Source: Vibrio sp. 99-70-13A1 (GTDB lineage: Bacteria > Pseudomonadota > Gammaproteobacteria > Enterobacterales > Vibrionaceae). From it: a stretch of DNA of 64,000 bases. The notes below the pieces were generated by a model, which was not told the origin of the DNA, made no database searches, and saw nothing but the letters and a program-made list of their open reading frames with translations. Position numbers and translations under genes: made by a program. The stretch lies in the NCBI RefSeq assembly GCF_013114625.1, contig NZ_VTXD01000002.1:307712-371711 (forward strand). The letters are read 5' to 3'. Positions 52,216 to 62,045 of the stretch are shown here, piece by piece; within the stretch, counting starts at the first letter, position 1; each line of letters begins with the position of its first letter.

Positions 52216-52242
52216 TAAGAGCGACCTATAGGGTCGCTCTTA
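52216..52242. terminator. Terminator-like hairpin immediately after malG
   Basis: TAAGAGCGACC-TATAG-GGTCGCTCTTA, 17 bp beyond the malG stop. T-rich flank is modest on either strand, so it may partly terminate or stabilise the mal mRNA. Confidence 0.7.
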
Positions 52243-52258
52243 TTATTATCACTATAGC

Positions 52259-53149
52259 TTATCCTTTTACCCCACCCGCAGTCAAACCACCAACTAACCA
52301 ACGCTGTGCAAGTAAGAATACTGCTGTAATTGGTAGTGCTGAAAGTACGGCTGCTGCTGCGAAGTCACCCCATAAGTAGTTTTGTGGGTACAAGTACTGC
52401 TGCATGCCTACTGCTAATGTGTAAGAGTTAACATCTGAAAGCAGAAGAGACGCAACTGGTACTTCACCAACCACACCGATGAAAGACAGAATAAACACAA
52501 CCGCTAGAATCGGCACTGAAAGTGGTAATAATACCAGTTTGAATGCTTGCCACGGTGTTGCTCCATCCAGAGCTGCCGCTTCTTCTAATGAGTTATCAAT
52601 GGTTTCGAAGTAGCCTTTAATCGTCCAAACATGCAGTGCGATACCGCCTAGGTAAGAGAAAATCAAACCACCATGCGTATTCAGCCCAAGAAATGGAATG
52701 TATTGACCTAACTTGTCAAACAACGCGTAGATTGCAACCAAAGCCAACACTGCTGGGAACATTTGGAAAATCATCATCGCTTTCAAGATAGTTTCTTTAC
52801 CTTTAAAGCGCATACGAGCAAATGCATAAGCCGATGTCGTTGACAGTGAAACGATTAGGATAGACGTGATACCCGCTACCTTAATTGAGTTCCATAACCA
52901 AGTTAATACTGGGAATGGAGGAGGCGTAACACTACCATCCGCGTTCGTTACCGACATTCCTAACGCTAGTTTCCAGTGCTCCAAAGATGGATTCTCAGGA
53001 ATCAAGCTACCTGTCGCGAAGTTACCTTCACGGAAGGAAATCGCAATGATCATAAGTAGTGGAAAAATAATCATCGCTAGGAAACACCACAAAGCGATAT
53101 GCGTTGCCCACACACGGTATTTAAGGTTTTTACCTTGCACCATAGCCAT
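52259..53149 (-). CDS. malG: Maltose/maltodextrin ABC transporter permease MalG
   Basis: A 296-residue permease with six transmembrane helices. The EAA loop that contacts MalK is [27 protein letters not shown], and the C-terminus [14 protein letters not shown] is the family ending. It lies 11 bp after malF and forms the membrane channel with it. Confidence 0.97.
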   Translation of the reverse strand: MAMVQGKNLKYRVWATHIALWCFLAMIIFPLLMIIAISFREGNFATGSLIPENPSLEHWKLALGMSVTNADGSVTPPPFPVLTWLWNSIKVAGITSILIVSLSTTSAYAFARMRFKGKETILKAMMIFQMFPAVLALVAIYALFDKLGQYIPFLGLNTHGGLIFSYLGGIALHVWTIKGYFETIDNSLEEAAALDGATPWQAFKLVLLPLSVPILAVVFILSFIGVVGEVPVASLLLSDVNSYTLAVGMQQYLYPQNYLWGDFAAAAVLSALPITAVFLLAQRWLVGGLTAGGVKG

Positions 53150-53160
53150 TGTCTTGCTCC

Positions 53161-54732
53161 TTAATCTTGAGACAGTTTAGTGAAACGTAGGTTCAGTAGT
53201 GCTAGTCCACCAACCAATAGGAAAATCAGAGTAGCAATGGCACTTGCTAGGCCGAAGTCTTGACCGCCGCCGCCTTCAAATGCGATTCGGTATGTGTAGC
53301 TTACTAGTAGATCCGTGTAACCTGCTGGCTCAGAAGTACCAATCATGTTTGGACCACCATTCGTCAACAATTGAATCATTACGAAGTTGTTGAAGTTAAA
53401 CGCGAACGCAGCAATAAGAAGCGGTGTTAACGGTTTAATCATCAGTGGGAAAGTCACGTGACGGAAGTTATCAATGAAGTTAGAGCCATCAATAGCTGAC
53501 GCTTCATACAAATCATCAGGAATCGCTTTTAGCAGACCCATACAAAGAATCATCATGTAAGGGAAGCCAAGCCATGTGTTAACCATCAACACCATTGTTT
53601 TCGCTAGAATTGGGTCTGAGAACCAGTTAGGGCTTAAGCCGAAGATAGCTTCAAGCACCATGTTGATTTCACCAAAACTTTGGTTAAACAAACCTTTAAA
53701 GATAAGGATTGAGATAAATGCAGGTACAGCGTAAGGCAGAATCAGTAATACACGATAAACACCTCGACCTTTAAGCTCTTCCCACTGCACAATATTTGCC
53801 AGTACCAAACCAATAGCGAGTGTTAAGCCAACCGTCAATATTGAGAAGACAACCGTCCAGATAAAGATGCTAATGAAAGGTTCTTTAATACCATCATCTT
53901 TCCATACACGCTCAAAGTTATGAGTACCAATACCGACAACGAACCCTGGTGATATTGTGTTACCAATAAAGCTGCCGTTTTCATCAACAGGCTGATAGAA
54001 ACCCACATCCATATTAGGTTTCAGTACTTCACCAGTTTCGTTATTCAGTAATGTTTCCCCATCTTCTTGCACGGTATACAACGGCGCTACAGAAGCAAAC
54101 TTACGTAAGCCACTCATGCGGATGTCTTCACCCGTTGGAAGATGGAAATCAATGCCGCTCAACGTCGCTTTATTTTGAATGATCGTTTTGATCTTTTCTT
54201 TGCTACCTTGAGAAGCTTCAATTAGAGATAAATCCATGTCCGACGCTGATAAGCCTTCCAAAGAGAACTCATCTGTCGCTAATAATTGTTCACCATCTTT
54301 CACTACAATTTGGTGACCGTTATCAGTCTTGTACAGTGTAAATGGGAAGCTATCTCCGCTTTGGAATGTACGGTCAAGCAATACTGTTTGCGTACGTTCA
54401 AGCGTAAGTTGGTTCTTTGCACTGTAGTTAGTGAAGGCTAGTCCGACGGTATATGCCAATGGGAAAAGAATGAATAGGATCATTCCGGCAATACCTGGGT
54501 AAATGTAACGGTGGGCGTAAGTTTTCTTACTACCAAAAATGTAAAGTGCCAGAGCCGTTAGAATCACCGTCAGCAACGCAAAAGCGAGCTCACCGCGAGA
54601 ATACATAAGAATAGTAGCGTAGCCATTGATTAAGCCTACGGTACCAAGCGCTCCCCATTTGATGAAGACGCTTTTACTACCGGGAAGGCTCGCTGGTGCT
54701 GAGATAGCATCTGTACCTTGAACTGACTGCAT
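53161..54732 (-). CDS. malF: Maltose/maltodextrin ABC transporter permease MalF
   Basis: A 523-residue permease. Two to three helices precede a large periplasmic P2 loop (about residues 95-275), a MalF hallmark. After it come the core helices and the EAA motif [25 protein letters not shown] that docks MalK. It is slightly longer than E. coli MalF (514). The interval to malE is 88 bp and contains a hairpin. Confidence 0.97.
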   Translation of the reverse strand: MQSVQGTDAISAPASLPGSKSVFIKWGALGTVGLINGYATILMYSRGELAFALLTVILTALALYIFGSKKTYAHRYIYPGIAGMILFILFPLAYTVGLAFTNYSAKNQLTLERTQTVLLDRTFQSGDSFPFTLYKTDNGHQIVVKDGEQLLATDEFSLEGLSASDMDLSLIEASQGSKEKIKTIIQNKATLSGIDFHLPTGEDIRMSGLRKFASVAPLYTVQEDGETLLNNETGEVLKPNMDVGFYQPVDENGSFIGNTISPGFVVGIGTHNFERVWKDDGIKEPFISIFIWTVVFSILTVGLTLAIGLVLANIVQWEELKGRGVYRVLLILPYAVPAFISILIFKGLFNQSFGEINMVLEAIFGLSPNWFSDPILAKTMVLMVNTWLGFPYMMILCMGLLKAIPDDLYEASAIDGSNFIDNFRHVTFPLMIKPLTPLLIAAFAFNFNNFVMIQLLTNGGPNMIGTSEPAGYTDLLVSYTYRIAFEGGGGQDFGLASAIATLIFLLVGGLALLNLRFTKLSQD

Positions 54733-54770
54733 AGAGGAACCTGCTAGCGATATATAAAATTTAAGAAAGT

Positions 54771-54792
54771 AAGGAGAGGTTACCCCCTCCTT
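54771..54792 (-). other. Hairpin in the malE-malF intergenic space
   Basis: AAGGAG-AGG and CC-CTCCTT pair with one mismatch. Such malE-distal hairpins in enteric bacteria protect malE mRNA, giving more binding protein than permease; the same role is inferred here. Confidence 0.55.
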
Positions 54793-54820
54793 AAAAGTTT
54801 TTTTCGTTTAATGTTTTTTG

Positions 54821-56005
54821 TTACTTAGTCATTCGAGCTTCAGCAGCTTCTAGTGCTTGGTTTACGTTTTGACGACCGTCAACTACGTTACCAATTGCTT
54901 CTTCCATGCTGTACCAGAATGTTGTGAACTGAGGAATGTTCGGCATGATTTCACCGTTCATTGCGTTGTCCATTGTTGCAGCGATACGAGTGTCGCTATC
55001 TAGTTGACGTTGGAAAGAGTTTAGAGCAACAGCGCCAAGTGGCTTGTCGTCATTTAGGCTCTTCATACCAGCATCTGTTAGAAGGTAGCTTTCCATGAAC
55101 TCAACCGCTAAGTCTTTGTTTGGAGAAGCAGTGCTGATACCACCAGCCCAAACGCCAACGAATGGTTTAGACGCTTTACCATTGAACTTAGGAAGCGTGG
55201 TAACACCGTAGTCTACGCCTGCTTTTTCAATGTTTGACCAGCCCCAAGGACCGTTGATCGTCATTGCTACGTTACCCGCAACAAATTCAGACTCAGCAAC
55301 TGAGTAATCCATGTCTGCTGAAATTACTTTGTCTTTTACCATCTTCTCGATGAAGCCAAGAGATTTTTGAACACCTTCAGTTGCAACACCAGCATCTTTA
55401 ATGTCGTAGCCTTCAGCAATTTGCTTAAATGCGTAACCGCCGTCAGCTGCTAGAAGTGGCCATGTGAAGTATGCGCCGCCACGTAGTGGCCACATGATAG
55501 CTTTCTTGCCTTGCTTTTGTAGCTCAGCATTAAGAGCTGGAACTTCTTCCCACGACTTAGGTGGGTTTGGAACCAACGCTTTATTATAAATAAGTGAAAC
55601 AGACTCTACCGCTACAGGGTAAGCAATTGTTTTGCCTTTATACGCCACAGCATCCCATGCAAAATCTACGATACCTTCTTTAATTTCTTTTGAAGGTTTG
55701 ATATCAGCAAGAAGACCCGCTTCTGCAAAACCGCCAAAACGGTCATGTGCGTAGAAGATCATGTCCGGACCGTCGCCAGCAGCTGCAACTTGTGAGAATT
55801 TCTCTTCTAGTTTATCTGGGAACGCGACAGTTACTTTTACGCCAGTGTCTTCTTCAAAACGTTTACCGACCTCTGCCATTCCTTCGTAAGCTTTATCGCC
55901 ACCAACCCAAATAGTCAGTTGACCTTCTTCGATAGCAGCATTAGCACCAAAAGAACCCAGTGCAACTAGTGTACCTAGTGCGACAGCGCTTAGAGCGTTT
56001 TTCAT
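54821..56005 (-). CDS. malE: Maltose/maltodextrin periplasmic binding protein MalE
   Basis: A protein of about 394 residues. The signal peptide [23 protein letters not shown] precedes [37 protein letters not shown], and [37 protein letters not shown] is nearly diagnostic for MalE. It captures maltodextrins in the periplasm. Start 56005 is preferred because AAGGAT lies about 7 bp upstream; Met 56011 is too close to it. Confidence 0.98.
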   Translation of the reverse strand: MKNALSAVALGTLVALGSFGANAAIEEGQLTIWVGGDKAYEGMAEVGKRFEEDTGVKVTVAFPDKLEEKFSQVAAAGDGPDMIFYAHDRFGGFAEAGLLADIKPSKEIKEGIVDFAWDAVAYKGKTIAYPVAVESVSLIYNKALVPNPPKSWEEVPALNAELQKQGKKAIMWPLRGGAYFTWPLLAADGGYAFKQIAEGYDIKDAGVATEGVQKSLGFIEKMVKDKVISADMDYSVAESEFVAGNVAMTINGPWGWSNIEKAGVDYGVTTLPKFNGKASKPFVGVWAGGISTASPNKDLAVEFMESYLLTDAGMKSLNDDKPLGAVALNSFQRQLDSDTRIAATMDNAMNGEIMPNIPQFTTFWYSMEEAIGNVVDGRQNVNQALEAAEARMTK

Positions 56006-56044
56006 GTTCATATCCTTTTTATATTTATACGTAGGGCATATCAC

Positions 56045-56674
56045 TAAGGATGAGCCAAGTTTCGATGCTTATGATCTGAGAAAACAAGGGTTCAATCATC
56101 ATCCTAGCGACTACGCCCTTGCTATTATGGCCTAATTTCGTGATCACCATCCGGTAACGTTAGAGACCGAAATCACAAAACAAATACTCACCGTGATCAA
56201 CATCACCGTTATGCGGTAAATTTATTTGAAGTGGATCGCCATTTCTCAATAATCCTATTTATCTACTCCTCCCCTACTACTCCCCCCAGTAAATATCTCA
56301 TTAGGAGGATGCGCCTTCCCCTTAATTCCCTGAAACTGCATCCATCCAAGAGTGGATAGTAAGAACCCTTTTACCAGCAGTTTCATTTAAGATGCACAAT
56401 AGGCAACTTAAATGCAGTATGTTGGTTTGCATTGCCCGTATTCACCTATGAGCATCAAACTAAGCTAGTGAAGCTTTCACGGGGGAGGTTTAGTTTGATG
56501 TGGGGGAATAGATGAGTGTTTGGCTATGATGGGTGAAGCTTAACGAGCCAGTTAAGATTCACCCATTTTTTCTTACTTTCTCAACTACTTACCAATTCCT
56601 ACTGTTACTGCTGGAACGAAAATCTCTTATAATGATCAGCAGTAGATAATAAAATTTGATCGAGGACGAGCTAG
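56045..56674. promoter_or_regulatory. Divergent malE/malK control region with MalT-like and CRP-like sites
   Basis: MalT-box-like sequences (consensus GGGGA[TG]GAGG) occur at 56265-56274 (minus, GGGGAGGAGT), 56275-56287 (minus, GGGGGAGTAG), 56481-56488 (plus, GGGGGAGG) and the repeat GGGGGAAT 21 bp further. Core GGATGA is at 56048-56053 (plus) and 56099-56104 (minus). A CRP-like GTGA-TCAACA-TCAC lies at 56193-56206. This architecture recalls the enteric malEp-malKp region. The activator gene malT is not in the window. Confidence 0.55.
56453..56571 (+). ncRNA. Two-hairpin RNA element with intrinsic terminator upstream of malK
   Basis: CATCAAACTAA (56453-56463) pairs perfectly with TTAGTTTGATG (56490-56500), enclosing a GTGAA/TTCAC hairpin. 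Downstream, GGGTGAA-G-CTTAAC (56531-56544) pairs with GTTAAG-A-TTCACCC (56551-56564) and is followed by TTTTTT (56566-56571). No plus-strand gene ends here, so the terminator must belong to a small RNA or to the malK leader. Between them a five-codon frame (56512-56529) follows GGGGGA. Confidence 0.6.
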
Positions 56675-57787
56675 ATGACAAGTGTTACGCTAAAAAACGT
56701 TTGTAAATCCTATGGCGATGTGAAGATTTCTAAGGATGTTAGCTTAGAGATTAACGAAGGCGAGTTTGTCGTGTTCGTTGGGCCATCTGGTTGTGGTAAA
56801 TCAACCTTACTGCGTTGTATCGCTGGTTTAGAAGACATCACTTCTGGTGATTTGTACATTGGTGACCAACGTATGAACGACGTTGAACCTTCAAAGCGCG
56901 GGGTTGGGATGGTATTCCAATCTTATGCTCTTTATCCTCACCTTAATCTATACGACAACATGTCTTTTGGTCTTAAGCTTGCTAAAGCAAACAAAGCTGA
57001 GATTGATAAACGTGTTGAGCATGCAGCAGAAATTCTGCAATTAGGTCACCTACTAGAGCGTCAACCAAAAGCACTATCTGGTGGTCAACGTCAGCGTGTG
57101 GCAATTGGTCGTACTCTTGTGTCTCAGCCAAATGTATTCCTACTTGATGAGCCGCTCTCTAACCTAGATGCTGCACTTCGTGTTCAAATGCGTTCACAAA
57201 TTACTAAGCTACAACGTCAACTTGGCTGTACCATGATTTATGTTACGCATGACCAAGTAGAAGCAATGACAATGGCAGACAAAATTGTGGTGCTTGATGG
57301 TGGTTATGTATCTCAAGTTGGTCGCCCACTAGAACTGTATCACTACCCTGAAAACCGCTTTGTTGCTGGCTTTATCGGCTCACCTAAGATGAACTTCATG
57401 AGTGTGCAGATTGAAAAAGTAGAATCAGAACGCGTATTGGTTCAACTGTCTAACGGCACAACTTTCTGGATCGATGTTGATGGTACAACGGTTAATGAAG
57501 GTGATCGCATGTCACTGGGTGTTCGCCCAGAGCATTTAGTTTCATCTGAAACTGGTGACGCTAGCATCGAAGGCGATGTAATGATCGTTGAAAAACTTGG
57601 TAACGAAACTCAAGTTTACCTGAACCTTGAAAGTGCAGATGCAGACGTTATTTACCGTCAGCCAGATACGCTAACGATTGAACCAGGCGACAAACTGGCT
57701 ATTGGTATTCCAGCTCACCGTTGTCACTTATTCCACAGTGATGGTCGTGCGTGTCGCCGTGTTTATAAAGAATACGGTCTAGATTAA
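56675..57787 (+). CDS. malK: Maltose/maltodextrin ABC transporter ATPase MalK
   Basis: A 370-residue ABC ATPase: Walker [10 protein letters not shown] (about 36-44), signature [15 protein letters not shown], Walker [13 protein letters not shown] and switch His in [12 protein letters not shown]. The C-terminal regulatory OB-like domain (about 240-370) includes GVRPEHLV, through which MalK can sequester MalT in enteric bacteria. It energises MalFG. It is transcribed away from malEFG. Confidence 0.98.
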   Translation: MTSVTLKNVCKSYGDVKISKDVSLEINEGEFVVFVGPSGCGKSTLLRCIAGLEDITSGDLYIGDQRMNDVEPSKRGVGMVFQSYALYPHLNLYDNMSFGLKLAKANKAEIDKRVEHAAEILQLGHLLERQPKALSGGQRQRVAIGRTLVSQPNVFLLDEPLSNLDAALRVQMRSQITKLQRQLGCTMIYVTHDQVEAMTMADKIVVLDGGYVSQVGRPLELYHYPENRFVAGFIGSPKMNFMSVQIEKVESERVLVQLSNGTTFWIDVDGTTVNEGDRMSLGVRPEHLVSSETGDASIEGDVMIVEKLGNETQVYLNLESADADVIYRQPDTLTIEPGDKLAIGIPAHRCHLFHSDGRACRRVYKEYGLD

Positions 57788-57833
57788 GCGGGCAGCTTTT
57801 CCTAGTAATAGGCTAAAATAAAATGTGATTATT

Positions 57834-57869
57834 AAAAATCCCCATCATGAACGTGATGGGGATTTTTTT
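57834..57869 (+). terminator. Intrinsic terminator of malK
   Basis: AAAATCCCCATCA pairs with TGATGGGGATTTT, with flanking A and T runs; it can act in both directions. Confidence 0.95.
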
Positions 57870-57871
57870 AT

Positions 57872-57931
57872 CTAGCTCTGACTCTAGCTCTGACTCTAGC
57901 TCTAGCTCTAGTTCTAGTTCTAGTTCTAGCT
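57872..57931. repeat. Ten tandem 6-bp repeats
   Basis: CTAGCT with variants CTGACT and CTAGTT in ten consecutive units, lying directly after the malK terminator and 3 bp before the stop codon of the convergent gene. Confidence 0.95.
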
Positions 57932-57934
57932 AAA

Positions 57935-58834
57935 TTATGGAGATTGGGATAAATCAGGCTCAATCGAAATATGCAATATATCTTTATAGCTCCCACCCGG
58001 CTTTTGCCCAACATCACCAATCACAAAAGACATAGGCACAGTTTGCCCTTGTGTTGACTGGCTTGATCGCCATTGGCTATTTGCTGTCTCTAGCGGCACC
58101 GTTTCTGAGTTGACCATAATTTGATAAGCGATATCCCAAGCTCTATCCGCGGAGTCATGTCGTAAATGCCCCAAATTTTCAGATTCAAATGAAATCACAT
58201 ATTCACTGGTACTTTGCACCCAAAGTTTAGGCCCTGAATGGATAATTTTACTCGAGTTTAATTCACCCAGATCTAAATCATAATGACGCTGAGATAAACC
58301 ATAGAACTGGATTTTAGCGCTCGGTATTACGTCAGCTTCAACATCTAAAGTCAGCTCTTTAGAGTTTGATAATGATGCACTGGTATTACTGCCTGACTCA
58401 ATCACATTAGCCGTCATTTGCCCATGAAAAGCACCAGATGTCAGCCATTGTCCAGAGGGGTACCGCAATTGGAATTGAGTAATAGGTTCATCGTGTGTCA
58501 ACGTCACTAACCACCTTCCACCTCTAATAAATCCGTTTGTCCCAGACCATTCAAAACCAAGATCCTGACCTGCATTCCCTCTAAGTTGATTGGAACCTTC
58601 ATCAATATCCAACTCTACCGACACGCTACAGCCTTCTTGTGCTATATCTGCCCGTAATTGGTAATGCTGAACTAACGGAGACTGTGCGGTAGAAAATACA
58701 TCATAAATTGACCGCGCAGAAACGGGTTCTAAACTGATGAGCCTCACATCGCATTGGCTTTGACTGGTAGCAAAACTACTGGTGCTTGTGAGTATAAAAG
58801 CCACACCACAAGCTTTGATAATGTTAGTCCACAT
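57935..58834 (-). CDS. Probable pilus tip or accessory protein of a chaperone-usher operon
   Basis: A 299-residue exported protein (signal peptide ending at SSFA, about residue 22). The mature region is beta-rich, with two cysteines close to the N-terminus (QCDVRLI and EGCSVSV). A C-terminal domain with VIPSAKIQFYGLSQRHYDLDLGEL is pilin-like. As the last gene of the operon, overlapping the usher by 11 bp, it is most likely the tip adhesin, as in CsuE-type systems. I do not recognise a specific receptor-binding motif. Confidence 0.7.
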   Translation of the reverse strand: MWTNIIKACGVAFILTSTSSFATSQSQCDVRLISLEPVSARSIYDVFSTAQSPLVQHYQLRADIAQEGCSVSVELDIDEGSNQLRGNAGQDLGFEWSGTNGFIRGGRWLVTLTHDEPITQFQLRYPSGQWLTSGAFHGQMTANVIESGSNTSASLSNSKELTLDVEADVIPSAKIQFYGLSQRHYDLDLGELNSSKIIHSGPKLWVQSTSEYVISFESENLGHLRHDSADRAWDIAYQIMVNSETVPLETANSQWRSSQSTQGQTVPMSFVIGDVGQKPGGSYKDILHISIEPDLSQSP

Positions 58835-61346
58835 ACATTTCTCCTATACGCACAAGTACGTCACTATTCTCGGGTAACGTAATTTCAAGTGTCTGCTTCT
58901 TCTTGGTATTGAGCTCTAACCGGTAGTGACCTGGTTTCATGCCTGAAATAGCAAACTTCCCTTTTCTGTTTGTAAAAAACTCTAGCGGCTCGTGATTTTT
59001 ATCAACCTGAACTTTATTACCGGATTCTTTTCCTAAGTAATAAGCCTTACCTGCAATAAGTGCTATGGGTTCTTTAGTGACGGCGTGGAACAAACTACCA
59101 ATTACCGTTAATACTGCATCAGATCCCACTTCCAATTCATACCCTTGTTTATTGCCTGGATAAACAGAAAATGCCCCATCGCCCAGATCATATCCAGGGG
59201 GTAGATCGTCTACATCATAAGTAATCAGTTGTGAGCTATAAGCGACTAAATCAGGCACTAACATATTGCTATCCCCAACACTGTACACTCGTGAGTACTC
59301 AGTATTTCGCTCTGGGTCTATTGCAACTTTATTTTCAGCTAAACTTTTATGTTTTTTCACAATCGCAAAAGCTTCTCCAACTTCACGCCCAACCGCAACA
59401 GAAGTACCAGCAAAGGCAATGGCACTCGACAGTTCAAAGCGAGTATTATGGCTACGATCATCTGCATTGAGGTCTTGGTAACGAGTAGTGTGGTCTGCAA
59501 TAATTCGAATTCGGTTCCCGGTATAATTCACACCGGCATCAAGGTTAGAATCGATATCTCGTTCCGTCACTAGGGTGGCATAAGCGGATACGCCACCAGC
59601 ACTTCCAACCCCGTCTTTATAACTCACATCAACAGAGCCCAGATCTTTATCACTTTGATATCGACTTACCACTCTGGTTTGCTTACTCAAAGGCCAACTC
59701 AATGACAGTGTTGTTGAAAACTCATCATCACTGCCGTGGTCATATTTATAATCTCGGTAATTAAATCGAGAGCTCCATGTCGCAGGCGTACCAAACAAAG
59801 GGCCTGATAAGCTTGGGCTCACCATCCAGAAGTTGTCATCGGTCTTTGAACCTGAGCTATATGAGCCAGATAACGCAGCCCTGAGCCTAGACGTCACATC
59901 AATAGAGCTGAAAAGTGATACATAGTGTTCAACTGAGTTCAGTGAGGTTGAAGAGCTGTCGTAATCTCCGACGCCTGAATAGTTTTCAGACTGATAGTCG
60001 TAGATGATACTGAGTTGTGGATTCAAGGAAGGGTCATTCAATAGATCGGCATCGTAAGCAACTCGATAAGCGTAACCACTTCCTAAGCTAGGGTGGGAAC
60101 TCTGCGATGCTATAAATTCAGTCACACCAATACTGGTGGCAATTAAACTCGACACCCCATATTGATATAAGTCTTCTCTATTTTGTGCATTGATACCCAG
60201 CGTTAGCCATGGCGTAACCCCGTAATCGAAGTAACCATGAGCCAAATATTCAGAGCTTTGATACTCAATCTTATTTCCAGCAGCCTCGCTTGGCACCCCA
60301 ACCATAAGGCTATATTCAAACTCGCCGCTGTCTAAGAGGTCATTCCCGGTCGCCACTGAAAATTGAATACGTTCCTCTTTACCACTCGAATCAGTAATCA
60401 CTAACTCAACATCATTTGTTCCTTCAGCCAAAGGGATATCGCTTAAATTATAGCTCCCCGCATTAAGCGTTAACCTTTGGACGACAATGCCATCGACTAA
60501 TACATCAACATTAGACGTTCTTTGTAAGGTAAAGCTTTGGGTCGCTTTAGGACGCACATTCCGTGTGGGGATTAATGTAAAATCCCGAGTCAGTCCAATG
60601 CCTAAAATATCAGCACTATCTTGTAGGTTCTTTCCTGCATTGAACATATCTCCAACCACTAGGCGCGTACCTTGTGACGGAAAGTCCATATTCATCCTCG
60701 TTCCCTGTCTCGCATAGGTTGAAGATTCGCCTTCCACATTTTCATAGACAGCTTCGTACTCAAAATTAGCGCTTCCGATATTAAGGGCGGAATCAATTCG
60801 ATGGTTAAAGCTCGTAACACTGATAGAAGAATCGTCAACGGTTTTTGATTGATTGCCAGAAAGAGATAAGTTCACGTACCCACTCATCCATGCTGGTGAT
60901 AAATGGTTACTATCCGTGTACATCAGAGAGTTGGCAGACAACTGCTGCGTTTTCAAAAATTGAGAGGGAACCGTGACAATGCATTCCAATGTTGAGAAGT
61001 CGAATGTCAGATCCAACCCTGCTGAGCTAAAATGTTTTTGTGATAATGAAGCTTCCGCTGTCGAGTTCCTAAGAGCCGTTAACGCATCATCAGTCACTAA
61101 CCCTTCAAGTAAAATCAAAGTACTTTCTTTTGGAAGTAAGATTTTATCATCGGCAGTAATGACCACTTCAGCTTCACCTAACACGCTATCGCTTATCTTT
61201 AATAATGAAATAAGCTCAATATCTCGACCTGTCGGGTTTAAAGTGCCACTTTTTGCCAGAGCAACATTCGCTGAACAAAAAAAAATCAACAAACACAGCC
61301 CCCAAGCTCTCAACGTTCTTAGCGATCTCAACGTGTTACATTTCAT
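58824..61346 (-). CDS. Fimbrial outer-membrane usher
   Basis: An 840-residue usher. The signal peptide ends near residue 31 (NVALA). The chaperone-binding N-domain is about 40-150, and the beta-barrel spans about 160-690 with many alternating strands. A plug region with VDVLVDGIVVQRLTLNAGSYNLSDIPL and small C-terminal beta domains (HAVTKEPIALIAGKAYYLG) complete it. Its barrel and plug match ushers of the CS1/Csu-like lineages more than FimD. It exports and assembles subunits. Confidence 0.9.
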   Translation of the reverse strand: MKCNTLRSLRTLRAWGLCLLIFFCSANVALAKSGTLNPTGRDIELISLLKISDSVLGEAEVVITADDKILLPKESTLILLEGLVTDDALTALRNSTAEASLSQKHFSSAGLDLTFDFSTLECIVTVPSQFLKTQQLSANSLMYTDSNHLSPAWMSGYVNLSLSGNQSKTVDDSSISVTSFNHRIDSALNIGSANFEYEAVYENVEGESSTYARQGTRMNMDFPSQGTRLVVGDMFNAGKNLQDSADILGIGLTRDFTLIPTRNVRPKATQSFTLQRTSNVDVLVDGIVVQRLTLNAGSYNLSDIPLAEGTNDVELVITDSSGKEERIQFSVATGNDLLDSGEFEYSLMVGVPSEAAGNKIEYQSSEYLAHGYFDYGVTPWLTLGINAQNREDLYQYGVSSLIATSIGVTEFIASQSSHPSLGSGYAYRVAYDADLLNDPSLNPQLSIIYDYQSENYSGVGDYDSSSTSLNSVEHYVSLFSSIDVTSRLRAALSGSYSSGSKTDDNFWMVSPSLSGPLFGTPATWSSRFNYRDYKYDHGSDDEFSTTLSLSWPLSKQTRVVSRYQSDKDLGSVDVSYKDGVGSAGGVSAYATLVTERDIDSNLDAGVNYTGNRIRIIADHTTRYQDLNADDRSHNTRFELSSAIAFAGTSVAVGREVGEAFAIVKKHKSLAENKVAIDPERNTEYSRVYSVGDSNMLVPDLVAYSSQLITYDVDDLPPGYDLGDGAFSVYPGNKQGYELEVGSDAVLTVIGSLFHAVTKEPIALIAGKAYYLGKESGNKVQVDKNHEPLEFFTNRKGKFAISGMKPGHYRLELNTKKKQTLEITLPENSDVLVRIGEMYVD

Positions 61347-62043
61347 ACCCTTGATACTCCCCTGGCTCTAACTTTTCATTATTTCCAAGCTCAATGAAAC
61401 TTGAGGGGGGAAGGAAATGTTCATCAAAATATGGCGACTCACCTGCAACGCTCGATACCTGACTTTGTAAGGGCTTTATAGTCGAATTGCCTTGTTCAGA
61501 AATAAACGTCAACGAATTTAAGTAGGCATACCTTTCACCTTTGTTAGCCACCACAACAGAGCTATCATCGCGAACTTGCAAGGTGACATTAGGCTTATGG
61601 GCAGAGCTATAAACATGAATGATCGCATTATAATGAATTTGTACAGCAATCCCCGATAGGTCACCCTGAGAAGGGACGAGCGACGGCTGACTAAAACGTA
61701 AGAAGTAACTTTGAGATCGATTAAGCGGTTGATTGTCACCCAGCCATTGCAAGCGAAAGACTTGTGATTTTCCAGGCTTAAGAATGGCGGCGGGCGGAAA
61801 AACCATAAGCCGCTTATCGGCAGAATCTTTTGCGAGGAATGTACCATCAGGATTAAAGGCAAGTTGGCGTAGATTGACTTCTATCGGCGCTTGTTGGGTC
61901 GAATTATTCGTGAGAACAATTTGTGCCATTCCACCAGACAAAACATCCATTTCTGTGACCATTGGGTTGATGACAATAGCATGCGCTCTAGCACCCATTA
62001 GAATCATCAACACAGAAAAGAAAATAACACTACGCATACGCAT
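61336..62043 (-). CDS. Periplasmic pilus assembly chaperone, second copy
   Basis: A 235-residue PapD-like chaperone: a signal peptide (about 1-22) and a first immunoglobulin-like domain with VINPMVTEMDVLSGGMAQIVLTNNSTQQAPIEVNL. The FRLQWLG-type G1 strand for donor-strand complementation lies at QVFRLQWLGDNQPLN. Its stop overlaps the usher start by 11 bp. Paralogous to the upstream chaperone; two chaperones suggest that different subunits need different partners. Confidence 0.88.
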   Translation of the reverse strand: MRMRSVIFFSVLMILMGARAHAIVINPMVTEMDVLSGGMAQIVLTNNSTQQAPIEVNLRQLAFNPDGTFLAKDSADKRLMVFPPAAILKPGKSQVFRLQWLGDNQPLNRSQSYFLRFSQPSLVPSQGDLSGIAVQIHYNAIIHVYSSAHKPNVTLQVRDDSSVVVANKGERYAYLNSLTFISEQGNSTIKPLQSQVSSVAGESPYFDEHFLPPSSFIELGNNEKLEPGEYQGYEM

Positions 62044-62045
62044 GT

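Larger units (their letters stand above)
52061..52242 (-). ncRNA. Structured malG 3' region, candidate 3'-UTR small RNA
   Basis: Below the malG stop the minus-strand transcript meets a hairpin (11-bp stem TAAGAGCGACC with loop, 52216-52242). Then come further stems at 52166-52207 (TCTTATTAC/GTAATAAGA), 52150-52165 (GTAAC/GTTAC) and 52102-52139 (CTATTAATG/CATTAATAG). It ends in AACCTAAGCA...TGCTTGGGTT followed by seven T, a strong Hfq-RNA-like terminator. E. coli is reported to make a malG 3'-UTR RNA (MalH). The structure is seen; its expression is inferred. Confidence 0.5.

Noticed and set aside
56467..56480. GTGAAGCTTTCAC as a CRP site
   Set aside because: The half-sites are separated by five rather than six bases; the element is better explained as the inner stem of the malK-leader hairpin.
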